In this document: positions 32,701 through 64,000 of the stretch, piece by piece
Layout of the letters: every line of letters begins with the position of its first letter
Numbering within the stretch: the stretch's first letter is position 1
Assembly (NCBI GenBank): GCA_911728455.2
Contig: OU452223.1
Location: forward strand, 15,623,302-15,687,301
Direction: 5' to 3'
DNA from: Marthasterias glacialis
Taxonomy: Eukaryota > Echinodermata > Asteroidea > Forcipulatida > Asteriidae
Length of the DNA stretch: 64,000 nt
Program-made: the position numbers and the translations under genes
The notes under the pieces: generated by a model
Seen by the model: the letters and a program-made list of their open reading frames with translations, nothing else
Databases searched by the model: none
What the model was told of the DNA's origin: nothing

Positions 32701-34665
32701 GCACTAAAACAATTGGTTTGATTTTGATGACAAACTTACCTTTATATCGTAATGCTTACAATGAACCTCCCATTCTTAGCAACATCAACCTCGGTCTAAT
32801 CCCGTCTCTCCCGGTGGAATAATGATGCATTTTGACACTAAAGGAGTCCCGCTCATGGTGTTGCCTCTTACCACGTGGGCTAAACAACGCTGAATTGCCC
32901 GCCCTCAACGTCCATGTGCGAAAATGTTTTTCTAATGAGTCACTAGACTGGTTCCCGGTCCCTACATCGATTTCTATATACAGTCAAAAGAGAACGATGT
33001 AGGGACCATGAACCAGTCTAATGAGTCACAAACTCCAGCGACATCAAGTTAAATGGATGGTGCAACAATAGTTTTCAAGCAGGTATTCAAAGTCATCTAG
33101 TTTTCTAAAAACAAAGATCAACTCGGGGAAATGGCTTTTATTGCTCACGTCTCGTAAGACAAGTACAATGTGATGGGATTTAAACGCAGACGTTTTTGAT
33201 AACAGTATTTCAGGCGTCTGAGAATATTTCTCAAACTTCTATCTAATAATTAATAATGTTCTCATAATAATCCCAAAATTATTACATTTTATTTTGTAAC
33301 CAAATTGCCCAACAAAATCGATACTCTTTTTTTAGCATGCGATGTCGCCAGAAGCCAAGACGTTGCCGTTTACTCCCATCGAAGCCACTAAACAAGAATG
33401 TCGTATCACCACCTACCAGGATGCATACTTCGTTTCAGAGAGCTTTGAAGAAGCCAAAGAAATGATCAGGTACCTGACGTCTCCCTGGGTCTTTTAGTTA
33501 ATGAAGCGAAAATCAGTTTATAGTTTGTGGACTAAATTTAAAGGTAGAATACAGTATTGGTACTCATCGATTTTAAAAAAATTAGTATCAGTCTGAAAGC
33601 TTACTAATTATGAAGTTCATATACCAGTACCAATCTTCCACAATTTCTGTCTAAAATACTGTCAATGATGTGAAAATAGAATATGAAGATCCCCCTTTTA
33701 ATCCCGATTCAATCGAAAATTCAGGACATTGTGTTGAAAGTGTGCACGGTTTTTCACTGTTTCTTCTTGACTCTGACGACGGATTGAGCCCCAAAATTTC
33801 ACTGTTTTGTATGTATATATTGAACCGCATAAAGTAAGAGCACTGCACTGTCAGATTTACAAATCCTATAATTTTACCTTTAACTGACGGGGTGCGCGGG
33901 TGTAATGATCTCCTTTGGGAACTGTTAGTTTCGAAGCAGCGTGGTGAAAAGAAGTCAACAAACCAAACATCTATCATAACCAAACCAAGCGATGCCGTCA
34001 ATGGCTACCACACTATGACGCTTGACTTTCCCACTTGGAAGAATGTGTATAATATTGTAAATCTTTAATGAATTGTATTGAGTCGTGATTGTCCTCAAAC
34101 CAGCTTTAGACGGCGATACTTCTACAGCCTACTATCAGTTCACCTGCACGAAACTTGCTAAGAAAGTAGGGGGGGGGGTCGACTCCTCAGAAAACGAAAC
34201 CATAAAATCCCGGGACTATAAACCATGTCCCCAAATGAGACTGAGTCCTAATTGAGCCTCTGTGGCTGTTCGCAAATGAAAATGTTGTGACCAAACAAGC
34301 CATAGTCGAAATCAAAAGACATTATATCTGACAGACCGATCCAAATCAAGCCCGAGTCCCACAATGCGGCGCACTGACGAGGTAGGAACCCAACGCCACA
34401 CCACTGATCGTTCTGTGAATTTTTTTTACGGTGATCCTTCCACTGCTTGTATAGGGACTACGCAAGCAGAATCAGGCGCCCGTTCTCCCTCCGTTACAAC
34501 CCTTACACCCAGACCGTGGATATCTTACAGACGGCAGCTCAAATCAACAGTGTCATCGACGAGCTGAAGGACGATCTGAGTCTTCTCAGTAGCGTCTTGG
34601 ACAAGGTCATGGTGCCAGACGACACTCCGGAGAGCAAAACAACAGACAAGAATGACGTGATTTGA
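14624..34665 (+). CDS. TPH: Tryptophan 5-hydroxylase (TPH), complete 14-exon gene
   Basis: Fourteen GT-AG exons join in frame to 503 codons plus stop, close to vertebrate TPH2 (490). The enzyme uses iron, oxygen and tetrahydrobiopterin to hydroxylate tryptophan, the rate-limiting step of serotonin synthesis. Residues about 60-140 form the regulatory ACT domain ([22 protein letters not shown]); 150-460 the catalytic domain ([78 protein letters not shown]); 470-500 the tetramerisation helix. Iron ligands H319, H324 and E364 are present with the family's spacing. YFFTIEF and CREY with YG-ELDADHPGFKD point to TPH rather than TH or PAH, which have YWFT. One stretch, [12 protein letters not shown], is more like TH. 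RRVS at 49-52 could be a kinase site. Introns are packed with MITEs and a LINE. Confidence 0.95.
14982..15265. mobile_element. TTAA-type MITE family B, TPH intron 1 copy
   Basis: Ends GCCGGAGCTCAACC and GCTGAGCTGGGGCTTTAA mirror each other. Same family as the full copies at 17414 and 60923, with a shorter middle. It lies less than 200 bp before TPH exon 2. Confidence 0.75.
15460..15606 (+). CDS. TPH: TPH exon 2
   Basis: Acceptor TTTTCTCAG, donor GTATAG, 49 codons. Holds a basic stretch, the RRVS site and the start of the ACT domain (VFSLKNDVG). The open frame continues upstream into a MITE, but the acceptor marks the exon start. Confidence 0.9.
15690..15830. repeat. Dispersed repeat, inverse copy of 11878-11995
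   Basis: The segment from CCGATTTTTGGCCG through GCACGAAACAAAAAAATCC is the reverse complement of the copy beside the palindrome array. Confidence 0.6.
16108..16200. mobile_element. Fragment of MITE family B, TPH intron 2
   Basis: Resembles the interior of family B (TTCACAGATTTGCACATA and GAAATATTTCTGCTT) but has lost its ends. Confidence 0.55.
16655..16844 (+). CDS. TPH: TPH exon 3
   Basis: Acceptor AACTTTAG, donor GTGAGT. Second half of the ACT domain: [19 protein letters not shown], then VDCEG and the linker to the catalytic domain. Confidence 0.93.
17414..17780. mobile_element. TTAA-type MITE family B, full copy in TPH intron 3
   Basis: About 367 bp; termini TTAAAGCCCCCAGCTCAAC and TTGAGCTGGGGTTTTAA give 20-25 bp inverted repeats with TTAA at each outer edge. 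Confidence 0.85.
18046..18304. mobile_element. MITE with TACCCT..AAAAGAGTG termini, copy 2
   Basis: Diverged second copy of the element at 5994-6229, including GGCTCTTTTGAGAGTGAAAC. Confidence 0.75.
18425..18884. mobile_element. GTTGGTAAG-type MITE carrying a nested family B copy
   Basis: Left arm GTTGGTAAGCGATGTAGCCGG and right arm ending ACGTCATCGCTTACCAA are inverted and match the ends of the element at 35535-35830. A family B MITE (18495-18857) is inserted between them. Confidence 0.7.
18495..18857. mobile_element. TTAA-type MITE family B, nested copy
   Basis: Interior matches 17414-17780 (TTTCGTCTCATGAGACGAAA, GATCTTATTTCA), the ends are worn, and TTAA lies at both ends. Confidence 0.7.
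20091..20420. repeat. CTATTGTT..GTGGGG repeat, copy 1
   Basis: TCCTATTGTTGTTCTATTAT and TTGTTCCATTGTGTAAA return, in reverse complement, at 49741-50028. Probably an old MITE. A short GTGTGTG/G-run tract follows at 20447-20490. Confidence 0.55.
21112..21234. repeat. Inverted repeat with about 40-bp arms
   Basis: GCACTTAATACAGTCAAGAT is mirrored as ATCTTGACTGTATTAAGTGC; the loop contains a second CACCACC/GGTGGTG pair. Confidence 0.8.
21200..22600. repeat. Diverged repeat units with CATTTGACCTT..CTTCCGG phrase
   Basis: The phrase CCCATTTGACCTT followed by CCGGTCGAAACCGGAAGTTG occurs around 21228, 21523 and 22537; the last two are each preceded by a related 110-bp stretch with CAAGATCTTTGCAC. 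A relative lies near 37020. Confidence 0.6.
22690..26245 (+). pseudogene. Decayed non-LTR retrotransposon (LINE, CR1/jockey-like) in TPH intron 3
   Basis: Broken open frames read as one LINE. 22740-23587 gives an apurinic endonuclease ([42 protein letters not shown]). 24340-25690 gives a reverse transcriptase ([42 protein letters not shown], then YYADDL with the catalytic aspartates). Several stops and frameshifts and an insertion at about 24000-24300 show it is inactive. A T-run (26177-26201) and an AATAAA (26225-26230) lie near the 3' end. It has the same orientation as TPH. The clade is a guess from the motifs. Confidence 0.85.
24000..24310. mobile_element. Insertion inside the LINE
   Basis: This stretch does not fit the LINE reading frame and has another character: a 28-bp hairpin GAGAAGCGTTATGGCCGTAACGCTTCTC at 24081-24108 and an ATGGCGG phrase common in echinoderm-type MITEs. 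Its exact edges are uncertain. Confidence 0.5.
26646..26758 (+). CDS. TPH: TPH exon 4
   Basis: Acceptor TCGCTTCAG, donor GTAAGG. Encodes [11 protein letters not shown] and [11 protein letters not shown] at the entry of the catalytic domain; follows the 9.8-kb intron 3. Confidence 0.95.
27265..27432. mobile_element. MITE with ATAGAGAGGTT termini, TPH intron 4
   Basis: 168 bp; left end ATAGAGAGGTTTCACGTGATG and right end CGTCATGCAACCTCTCTAT are inverted copies. Confidence 0.8.
28241..28366. mobile_element. MITE with ATGGGAGACTTTTGAGACG termini, copy 1
   Basis: 126 bp, nearly all palindromic (CGATAGCGGGCGTCCCACAG and GGACCGGT phrases mirrored). Close relatives lie at 29672 and 56135; 36455 and 54455 share one terminus. 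Confidence 0.85.
28366..28536. mobile_element. TAGACC-type MITE, TPH intron 4
   Basis: Starts TAGACCTTATGCATTC and ends GTGCATCAGGTCTA. It abuts the preceding MITE directly. Inverse relative of 10424-10590. Confidence 0.7.
28590..28657 (+). CDS. TPH: TPH exon 5
   Basis: Acceptor CTTCGCAG, donor GTAAGT. Encodes [19 protein letters not shown]. Confidence 0.95.
29046..29096 (+). CDS. TPH: TPH exon 6
   Basis: Acceptor TTAATTGCAG, donor GTATGA; 51 bp. Encodes [18 protein letters not shown]. Confidence 0.94.
29526..29624 (+). CDS. TPH: TPH exon 7
   Basis: Acceptor TTTACCCAG, donor GTAAAA. Encodes [13 protein letters not shown] and the CGY that joins to [12 protein letters not shown]. Confidence 0.94.
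29672..29789. mobile_element. MITE with TGGGAGACTTTTGAGA termini, copy 2
   Basis: Sits in TPH intron 7, 47 bp after exon 7. Diverged interior, but the same ends TTGGGAGACTTTTGAGA and CTCAGAAGTCTCCCA. Confidence 0.75.
30141..30187 (+). CDS. TPH: TPH exon 8
   Basis: Acceptor GCATCTGCAG, donor GTAAGT; 47 bp encoding [15 protein letters not shown], a near-invariant family motif. Confidence 0.95.
30301..30664. mobile_element. TTAA-type MITE family B, TPH intron 8
   Basis: Interior is close to 17414-17780 (CGTCTCATTGAGACGAAAACT); right end ACCAATGTTGAGCTGGAGCTTTAA is intact while the left end is worn. It fills over half of a 639-bp intron. Confidence 0.8.
30827..30962 (+). CDS. TPH: TPH exon 9
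   Basis: Acceptor GATTTGTAG, donor GTAAGT. Encodes [31 protein letters not shown] and LYTPEP, lining the pterin and substrate pocket. Confidence 0.95.
31330..31399 (+). CDS. TPH: TPH exon 10 (iron-binding histidines)
   Basis: Acceptor ATGTCCTCAG, donor GTAAGT. Encodes CHELLGHVP with the two iron-ligand histidines (319 and 324). Confidence 0.95.
31671..31727 (+). CDS. TPH: TPH exon 11
   Basis: Acceptor GTTTTTCAG, donor GTAAGC; 19 codons encoding [19 protein letters not shown]. Confidence 0.95.
32096..32191 (+). CDS. TPH: TPH exon 12 (iron-binding glutamate)
   Basis: Acceptor CTCTTTCAG, donor GTAAGT. Encodes [13 protein letters not shown], whose glutamate (364) is the third iron ligand, and [12 protein letters not shown]. 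Confidence 0.95.
32944..33020. mobile_element. 77-bp foldback element with 9-bp target duplication, TPH intron 12
   Basis: Arms TAGACTGGTTCCCGGTCCCT and AGGGACCATGAACCAGTCTA mirror each other around a short loop. Flanks 32935-32943 and 33021-33029 are both ATGAGTCAC. A bare end of the same type is visible near 40013. Confidence 0.9.
33336..33469 (+). CDS. TPH: TPH exon 13
   Basis: Acceptor TTTTTTTAG, donor GTACCT. Encodes [20 protein letters not shown], as in TPH proteins. Confidence 0.95.
34455..34665 (+). CDS. TPH: TPH exon 14 (last)
   Basis: Acceptor GCTTGTATAG, stop TGA at 34663-34665. Encodes [18 protein letters not shown] and the leucine-rich C-terminal helix used for tetramers. Confidence 0.95.
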
Positions 34666-34891
34666 AGACCATTTTTATATTAATATCATCGAGAGAAGGG
34701 GCATTCCAACCAGGGTTAAATTGTATACAAATTGATACAGTAGCGCTGTTTTTTTTTCTCTCCACTCTTTTTAAGTTTTTTTTTTAATTGGGGACTATGA
34801 TATCCCAAATGGGATAGCGGGAATGGGGTAACATGTATATCCCAACTGAGATAATTTTGTAGGATAGAAAGACCCCAGGCCCAGGGGTATC

Positions 34892-34897
34892 AATAAA
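34892..34897 (+). promoter_or_regulatory. TPH: Polyadenylation signal of TPH
   Basis: AATAAA 227 bases after the stop codon, followed by T-rich sequence. Confidence 0.65.
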
Positions 34898-34996
34898 GAT
34901 TGATTATTATATAAAGTTAAGTGATAAATAGTGTATAATCCAAAGCAATACTCACCCGATTGTTAGATTTGTTGACCCACTGACTACCCCAATTAG

Positions 34997-35178
34997 CCTT
35001 TCCCGTGAATTATGCTAATTACATTCAAGTAGAGTTGTACACTAAGCAGACGCACAAAACCCGTGTGCGTCACGCCACCATTAGCACCACACAAAAAGGC
35101 GCTATGTTCCCTCATTTTTCCCACCAGTGGTGTTAGTGCGCACACGTGATGTGCAATTTACATATTTCACGGGAAAGG
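34997..35178. mobile_element. MITE with CCTTTCCCGTGAA termini
   Basis: 182 bp with inverted ends CCTTTCCCGTGAAT and TTCACGGGAAAGG; a second inner pair (GGTGTTAGTGCG, CACCATTAGCACCAC) is visible. Confidence 0.75.
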
Positions 35179-35534
35179 TCTAGTCACTTGAACTTATGTA
35201 AATAATGTTCCAGACATGTAGCACGCAACATACTACAATGCAGAATGTTACATGCTACAAGTGATCACTTCTTTCCACTTGACTGCTTGTGTTACTCCAG
35301 TATACTTGTACGTGTGTGTTGTGTTGTCATTTAGCCTTTGAGAAAGACTCTGCTGGGATCGAAACGTGAGGCCACTAACAACTTTTTTTGCATTTATACA
35401 ACAGGTCCTTGTTGTTGAAAAGCCGTTTGCAACAGCTAATTTTATTTTGTCATGCTACAAGTAGCATAACAAAATATCACATAAGGTAACATGTAACATG
35501 TAATGTGAAACATGTGACATGTCACGTGTATCCT

Positions 35535-35830
35535 GTTGGTCAGTGATGACGTTTCGGAGCCGGAAGTGCAGTGTAACGAATGTTCATGTACATGTTTGTA
35601 TTGACCCCTTGCACGCACGTCACACGCGCCGACTGTGCCACGCTCACCATTTTGGTGGTCAATAGGTTTACGTGTAAACGCCGCGTCTCCTAAAATGCGC
35701 ACTTCACTGAGTGACATTGCCCACCAAAGTGGCGCAACCAAGATTATTGTGATAATGACGTCAGGTGAATTGGGTCTATATCGTTCTTTTACTTTGCACT
35801 TCCGGCTCAAAAACGTCATCACTTACCAAC
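35535..35830. mobile_element. MITE with GTTGGT(A/C)AGTGATGACGTTT termini
   Basis: 296 bp; the ends match at 18 of 20 positions as inverted repeats and enclose a mirrored CCGGAAGTGCA phrase. Same ends as the host element at 18425-18884. Confidence 0.8.
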
Positions 35831-36454
35831 AAAATCTTGTAACTGCTACATGTAACATGTTTCATGCAAACACAAGGGTCCTATACTGGAACATGTACGA
35901 GCCCAGTAAAACTACACATTATTTATTTGTAAACGGTTTGTGGATAAGTTTGATTCGTTTTATTCAGTTATACAAAACAACTTAACAGTACAACATGGCA
36001 ACAACCGCTAATCGTACAAATCAGAGCAATCAGTTATGTGCATCATAAAAAATATAAATTATGGAATACATCATACACCGTGTATAAATATTCTAGTACT
36101 GATAAATTGATTATTCAATTAGCACAGATTTGTATGAATGAAATATGTGAACAAACTGAATATATGATTATATAAAAAAAAATGTAACAATACAAACTAT
36201 AGTAACATTATTTATTGATATTGTAACTTCCTTAAGAGTTTTTGTTAAAAATGGATGAGATACAATTAATCTTCAGTTCTGAGTAGACATGTTTGATTTT
36301 TAAATACAGTAGGTCACTCGGAATTTAATAGAGCACTTTAAGTGTAAATCAAATTCAAATTTAGTGTCTAAAAAAACAACAACATAATTTTAAGATTATA
36401 ATTGAGAGACCTACTTCCCCGGAACAGTACTTTAGTAATTACCTTTAATAATGG

Positions 36455-36575
36455 AACGATAGGTGGCAGCAGACTAACCGGGTAACTTTCCATTGTTTAC
36501 GTAGTTCTGAGCAAGTGCACAATGGATATACCTGGTAAGTCTGCTGCCATCTAGCGTCCTCAAAAGTCTCCCATT
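36455..36575. mobile_element. Fragment related to the TGGGAGACTTTTGAG MITE family
   Basis: Ends AAAAGTCTCCCAT on the right; the mirrored GGTGGCAGCAGACT and AGTCTGCTGCCATC phrases form an inner inverted repeat. A relative lies near 54455-54605. Confidence 0.6.
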
Positions 36576-38557
36576 CTTTCATGTGTTAGAAACCTTTGGA
36601 ATAACTCCACTTTGTCTTTACTATCGTGGAAAAATAAATGTACATATCGCCGTTATAAAAAATGCAACTTTATTATAGGTTTTTACCGGCCAATTTCAAC
36701 GAAAAGAATCAGTCACTTTTTCAACAACAAGTTTATTTAAGTTCGTTTGAAAATGAATTCTCCGTTGCATCAGCATTCAACAGATCAAAAGAAGGAATTC
36801 GATTTCAATAATTCACTGGTCAAATGAGAATATCATTCGAATTCATTAGGTTGCAAACGTCATTCATATTCGTAAAAACAAGCAGCAAGAGGCTCGTCAA
36901 CCATTCAACTTTGACGGTTATTGAAATAGTTATTTGATGTATTAAAAGTTCAAACACATAAATTAGTTAAATATGAACATAAAACCATTCAATAGAGCTT
37001 TATAATAAATATTTTATTGGAGCTTCCGGTTTGGACAGGAAGCTAGGTCAAATCAGACCACTAACAAACATGCCGAACTTCATACGTCAAACTTTCATAT
37101 AAATGCAATAACCTTTGATTAAGCGTTATTCATCATGACGTCATTGCTCACCTTTTTTTCTGGACATGGAGATTTAAGTATGCCCTAAGTTTTAAATTAC
37201 TTTGAACTTGCAACTGGTTTTAAGTTAATTAATGGTGGATTCTCACAGGTCATCATTGTATATAATAATAATATTACTGCGTGTATTAAACCTTCATGCA
37301 AACAGTCAAACACCAAACCGTTGAGCGATTCAAACGTATTTCATGTATGTGGAAGTGCGATCCATGCAATGGAAGTGCTTTTTGGCGTTCCATACCTAAT
37401 GCAAGTGTGACACGCTGTAATGCCCACAGTATGTACAGTACATGTTTACGTAGTATTAGTATAGTTGGCGTACGCTTTAACGTCCAGTTTTGACCGGAAG
37501 TAAAGGTCAAACCGGTATCATCTCAGCGTAAAGGTTTGAGCAGGCTCAAAGAGACTTCAAAGGTGGGACGCGACTTTGGTACGTCATGACTGTCCCATTC
37601 TGATCAGAAGCCATTTGATAAGATGTTGAGTGTGTTTGAGGTTTTTGGGTAGATTCATGAAGGGCCTCCTGTTACGGAAAATGCTCTGGAATATTAGAAC
37701 GGAAGACCAGATTCACGATAATATATACAGGTTACAAACAAAAATATAGATTACAAACAAATTTCGCAAATGTTTGAAACAAACTTCAGATTTCTAAACA
37801 TTTACACAAATTACACTTATTTTGATCAATGTGTGAATATTAATTAGTTCTGTTTGAAATATTCTAGACTGGTTGCTTAAAAATTCTTAGAATAATGTGA
37901 TAATATGATAACGAAATGTTTCTGTGTACAATATTGTTTAAATACAAACCACAAACTTAAGTAGAAACTTGCTAGGGAAATTAACGTTTAATAATAGGAA
38001 TAATAGATTTTTAATACTCTGTTTCTGATCCATATTTTAGCCACCGCACAAAGACAGGGCGCAGCGGAAATGGCGCGAACATATATTTATTATTTTGTGT
38101 GTACCATGGCATTGTAATGCGTGATACATTTGGGTGCCTGTGTTTTCATAATGAACGGGGTTTAACAGATCGGTCAGCTGTATACATGAATACACCATTG
38201 GTATTAATGGAAACGTAAAGTATTTTCAAAATCGTCAAAAAAATCTTCGAAGGCTGGTATCTATTCACCCAGAAAAAATGCTACGAATTTAAACACTCTC
38301 TCATCTCTCAGATTTATGACAACATTTTGCTACAAATATACAGATATTTGCATTCATTGAACAAAAAAGTATACAGCTGGTCTAGGTGGGCATACACATG
38401 GAAGACGTTTTGCTAAAGGTGTTCATCAAATTGAGAATTATATAAGCTTGCTTCAATCCTCAGCAAAACATTTGCTTTTCTGACTGGCCAAAGGCACATT
38501 TTCAACTACACTTAATAATAATAATAAAAAAAATTAAAAAAATGAAAACAAGAAACA

Positions 38558-38962
38558 AAAACAAACAAACAAACAAACAAACAAACAAACAAACAAATAA
38601 CCCAACCAAAACAAACAAACAAACAAACAAAAACAAAGACAAAAAACAAAAAACAAACAAAACAAAACAAACAAACAAACAAACAAACAAACAAACAAAC
38701 AAACAAACAAACAAACAAACAAACAAACAAACAAACAAACAAACAAACAAACAAACAAACAAACAAACAAACAAACAAACAAACAAACAAACAAACAAAC
38801 AAACAAACAAACAAACAAACAAACAAACAAACAAACAAACAAACAAACAAACAAACAAACAAACAAACAAACAAACAAACAAACAAACAAACAAACAAAC
38901 AAACAAACAAACAAACAACCAACCAACCAACCAACCAACCAACCAACCAACCAACCAACCAA
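38558..38962. repeat. (AAAC)n microsatellite changing to (AACC)n
   Basis: About 350 bp of AAAC tetramers, interrupted near 38597-38660, ending in ten or so AACC units at 38916-38962. It produces spurious long open frames on both strands. Confidence 0.97.
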
Positions 38963-40619
38963 TCACTCAATTGGCCACCAACAGTTTATCCCATCTGCAG
39001 TGTAGCTGTCGCTTACAGGCAAAAAGAAAATGCTATTTGCAGTAATCAAACATTTGTTTTTGCATATTCTTGAAGTTATTTTCGTTTCTGATGGTCTGCA
39101 GATAACCAATTTAATGTTATTTTACAGATATTTTTATTATGTTGGTGTGTAGGGTTAAAATGATATTTGAGGAATGTAGAAACTCCTGCAAATCATTTAG
39201 TAGAATTGTTTATTGCCAAGAATACGAAAAGTTTCGAATAACCGATTTTTCTCTGTAATATATCAACTTCTCTGAATTGCAGGCAAATGTGTATCAGTTA
39301 GTATTTTTTGTAAATCGATCATCTATATAAACAGATACATCATAGCGAGTGGAGGATCTCACGCAAACTAATCAATTTAATATCAATTGTTTCACTTCCC
39401 CCTCCTGGTGAGGGTAGTAGTAGTCGGAGCATAAATATTATGGATCTTTGGTAAAAAAGAAAAGAAATAGATGTTAATTGAAAAACTATTTTACTGCAGA
39501 ACCAACTGCAAAATATGATTGTATAACTGGTTTGAAATAAAGTATAGTATGAAAATGAAAACTTGGTGTGCGTGTGTGTGTGTTGTCGTAGGTTTTTCTT
39601 CCTTTGCTAGTGCATCATCGGGTACTTATTTTACCGAGAAGCAGTAGAGCAGGTTTGCAGACACTTCTGACGGTAAACAGGGAAGGAAAAATATATCAGG
39701 TTTCCCTCTCGGTAGATTATTACGAACGGAAAGATCAGATCAGAATGAATTACCTCTCACCAACAAACAAATATTGCGCCATTAAAAAAAAAACAACAAC
39801 AACAAGCATGACAAAAACAAACCTCCAAAAACCACATCCTACTATAATCGGTATTAACATTAATCATTTCTAGAGCTTCAATCTAATAAATAAAAATTAA
39901 CTAATCATTTATTAAGTACATGGCAACGTTGTGGAGGTCAACTAGCACACCCAAATGCTGAATCACACAAAAGCATTATTTTTAAGTTCTTCATGACATA
40001 ATCATCGCTTCAGACTGGTTCCCGGCAATTTTTTTGTCCGTTAAAAAACACCCTGATAACACATTTCCTACTTTGTTTACACTCCAACAGATTACAGAAA
40101 TATAAACTTAAATCTATTCCAATAGATAAAGTGTACAACATTGATTAAAATACCTCAATCATTCATAAATATAAAATTTGTTCATGCAGTATAAAATTAA
40201 AATGTTACTTTAGGCACACATATTGATTTTCACTTAAAATAGATCAAATATTTACATTACAAAAAGAAATTGTTAAAAAGTCAAAGGTGGATTTCTCAGG
40301 AATATAATACCAATTAAATTATTATACCTTTAGCTAGTCGTGACTGAAATTCACAATTAATTTGGCATTCTTTGGGCAAGTTTTAAGTTAAAAGAGTTTT
40401 ATTATTGAAGTACAATTTTAAATATCTACTGAGTACTGTAATAGGATACTTGCAAGATGATTTCTTTTTTGGTCAGGAATTAGTAATAAATTTTGTCTTC
40501 TAAATCCACACAATGACTTGTGGGTTTCCACTGATGGGTGGATATGTCATCTCAGGCACACCTCAAGTGAACCTTGCATAGTCGCTCAACTCTTCCAGAA
40601 GTTGCGTAGATTGTCTCCA

Positions 40620-41265
40620 TCTTCTTACAATTCCAATCCCTATTTACAAAGGAAGATGGTTCCATTATCCCGAGTGGGGACAATTGCCACCCTCATTGGG
40701 AGAAGGGTATCCCAATCAAGACAGTTTATATGACAAAGACACTGGAAGCCATTAACCCAAGGGTTTCCTGACAGGGGATCAGATGGTTCCAATCAAGGTA
40801 AGAGCATACTCCAATCGGGATAGTTTATAACAAACACACTGTAAGCCATTAACCCAAGGGTTTCCTGACTAGGGATCAGATGGTTCCAATCAAGGTAAGA
40901 GTATACTCCAATCGGGATAGTTTATAACACAAACACACCGGAAGCCATTAACCCAAGGGTTTCCTGACTAGGGATCACTGATACCCTCATTGGGAAAACA
41001 TGGTTCCAATCAAGGGAAGAGCATACTCCAATTGGGATAGTTTATAAGACAAACACTGGAAACCATTAACTCAAGGGTTTCCTGACTGGGGATCACTGAT
41101 ACCCTCATTGGGAAAACATGGTTCCAATCAAGGTAAGAGTGTAAGATTATTCCAATCGGGATAGTTTATAAGACAAAGACACTACAAGCCATTACTCCAA
41201 GGGATTCCTGACTGGGGATCCTTCATTGGGATAACAGAGCTCCGATTTGGGTCAAATCATATCTC
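40620..41265. repeat. Minisatellite, about five units of 115-140 bp
   Basis: Units share CATTAACCCAAGGGTTTCCT, GATGGTTCCAATCAAGGTAA and ATCGGGATAGTTTATAA. Some units carry an extra CTGATACCCTCATTGGGAAA block. It ends less than 70 bp from the phosphatase stop codon. Confidence 0.85.
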
Positions 41266-41331
41266 AATCGGGGGTTAAGCAATACTAGCTAGCACAGTAC
41301 AGACATACCTTAGGTCGATGGCAAACTTTCT

Positions 41332-64000
<22,669 letters not shown>

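Larger units (their letters stand above)
34898..41331. other. Intergenic region between convergent TPH and phosphatase genes
   Basis: Contains two MITEs (34997, 35535), an ACATGT-rich stretch around 35455-35540, a MITE fragment (36455-36575), a long (AAAC)n tract (38558) and a minisatellite (40620-41265). 36000-38500 and 39000-40600 are AT-rich without a gene I can support. The 3' UTR of the phosphatase gene must lie at the right end; an AATAAA on the minus strand at 40398-40403 is one possible end. Confidence 0.6.

Noticed and set aside
14624-34665. Tyrosine hydroxylase or phenylalanine hydroxylase instead of TPH
   Set aside because: [20 protein letters not shown] and [14 protein letters not shown] favour TPH; only the [11 protein letters not shown] stretch is TH-like.
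38502-39045. Long open frames of 140-167 codons on both strands
   Set aside because: They are made by the (AAAC)n tract, which has no stops in several frames; the products are simple KQTN or VCLF repeats.
40620-41265. CRISPR-like array
   Set aside because: Units are long, diverged and contiguous without unique spacers, in an animal genome; this is a minisatellite.

Overview
This is an animal (eukaryotic) genome window. All genes are split by GT-AG introns, the DNA is AT-rich, and the introns and intergenic DNA are full of short inverted-repeat transposons, SINEs and a broken LINE. The protein content (HYR domains combined with FN3 domains in a receptor phosphatase, a death-effector-domain protein, tryptophan hydroxylase) and the style of the repeats suggest a marine invertebrate deuterostome. 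An echinoderm such as a starfish is my best guess; this is inference, not proof.

Four protein-coding genes can be supported. (1) Minus strand, 1-2328: the 5' exons of a DZANK1-like gene (double zinc ribbon and ankyrin repeat protein), running off the left edge. (2) Plus strand, 6512-9639: a three-exon gene for a protein of about 495 residues, with one death effector domain (DED) and a long charged tail I do not recognise. (3) Plus strand, 14624-34665: a complete 14-exon tryptophan hydroxylase gene (TPH, the rate-limiting enzyme of serotonin synthesis). Its joined exons stay in frame for 503 codons, and the iron ligands and signature motifs are intact. (4) Minus strand, 41332-64000: the 3' part (21 exons, 1163 codons) of a receptor tyrosine phosphatase of R3 type. 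Its ectodomain holds HYR and FN3 domains, followed by a furin-like site, one transmembrane helix and a single catalytic domain ending shortly after it. The gene continues past the right edge.

Intergenic layout: 2329-6511 lies between the divergent DZANK1-like and DED genes and contains a 1 kb foldback transposon with a perfect 9-bp target duplication. 9773-14623 lies between the DED gene and TPH and holds a 2 kb composite of three near-perfect palindromes plus a possible TPH promoter. 34898-41331 lies between the convergent TPH and phosphatase genes and holds MITE-like elements, a 400-bp (AAAC)n tract and a minisatellite. TPH intron 3 (9.8 kb) carries a decayed non-LTR retrotransposon with a further insertion inside it.

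The four genes do not form one pathway. The neighbourhood of TPH with an R3-type receptor phosphatase does recall vertebrate chromosomes, where TPH2 lies near PTPRB and PTPRR. I did not find a clearly new defence-like or enzymatic system. The most unusual items are the HYR-FN3 phosphatase with its furin-like site, the DED protein with an unknown tail, and several structured transposon families.
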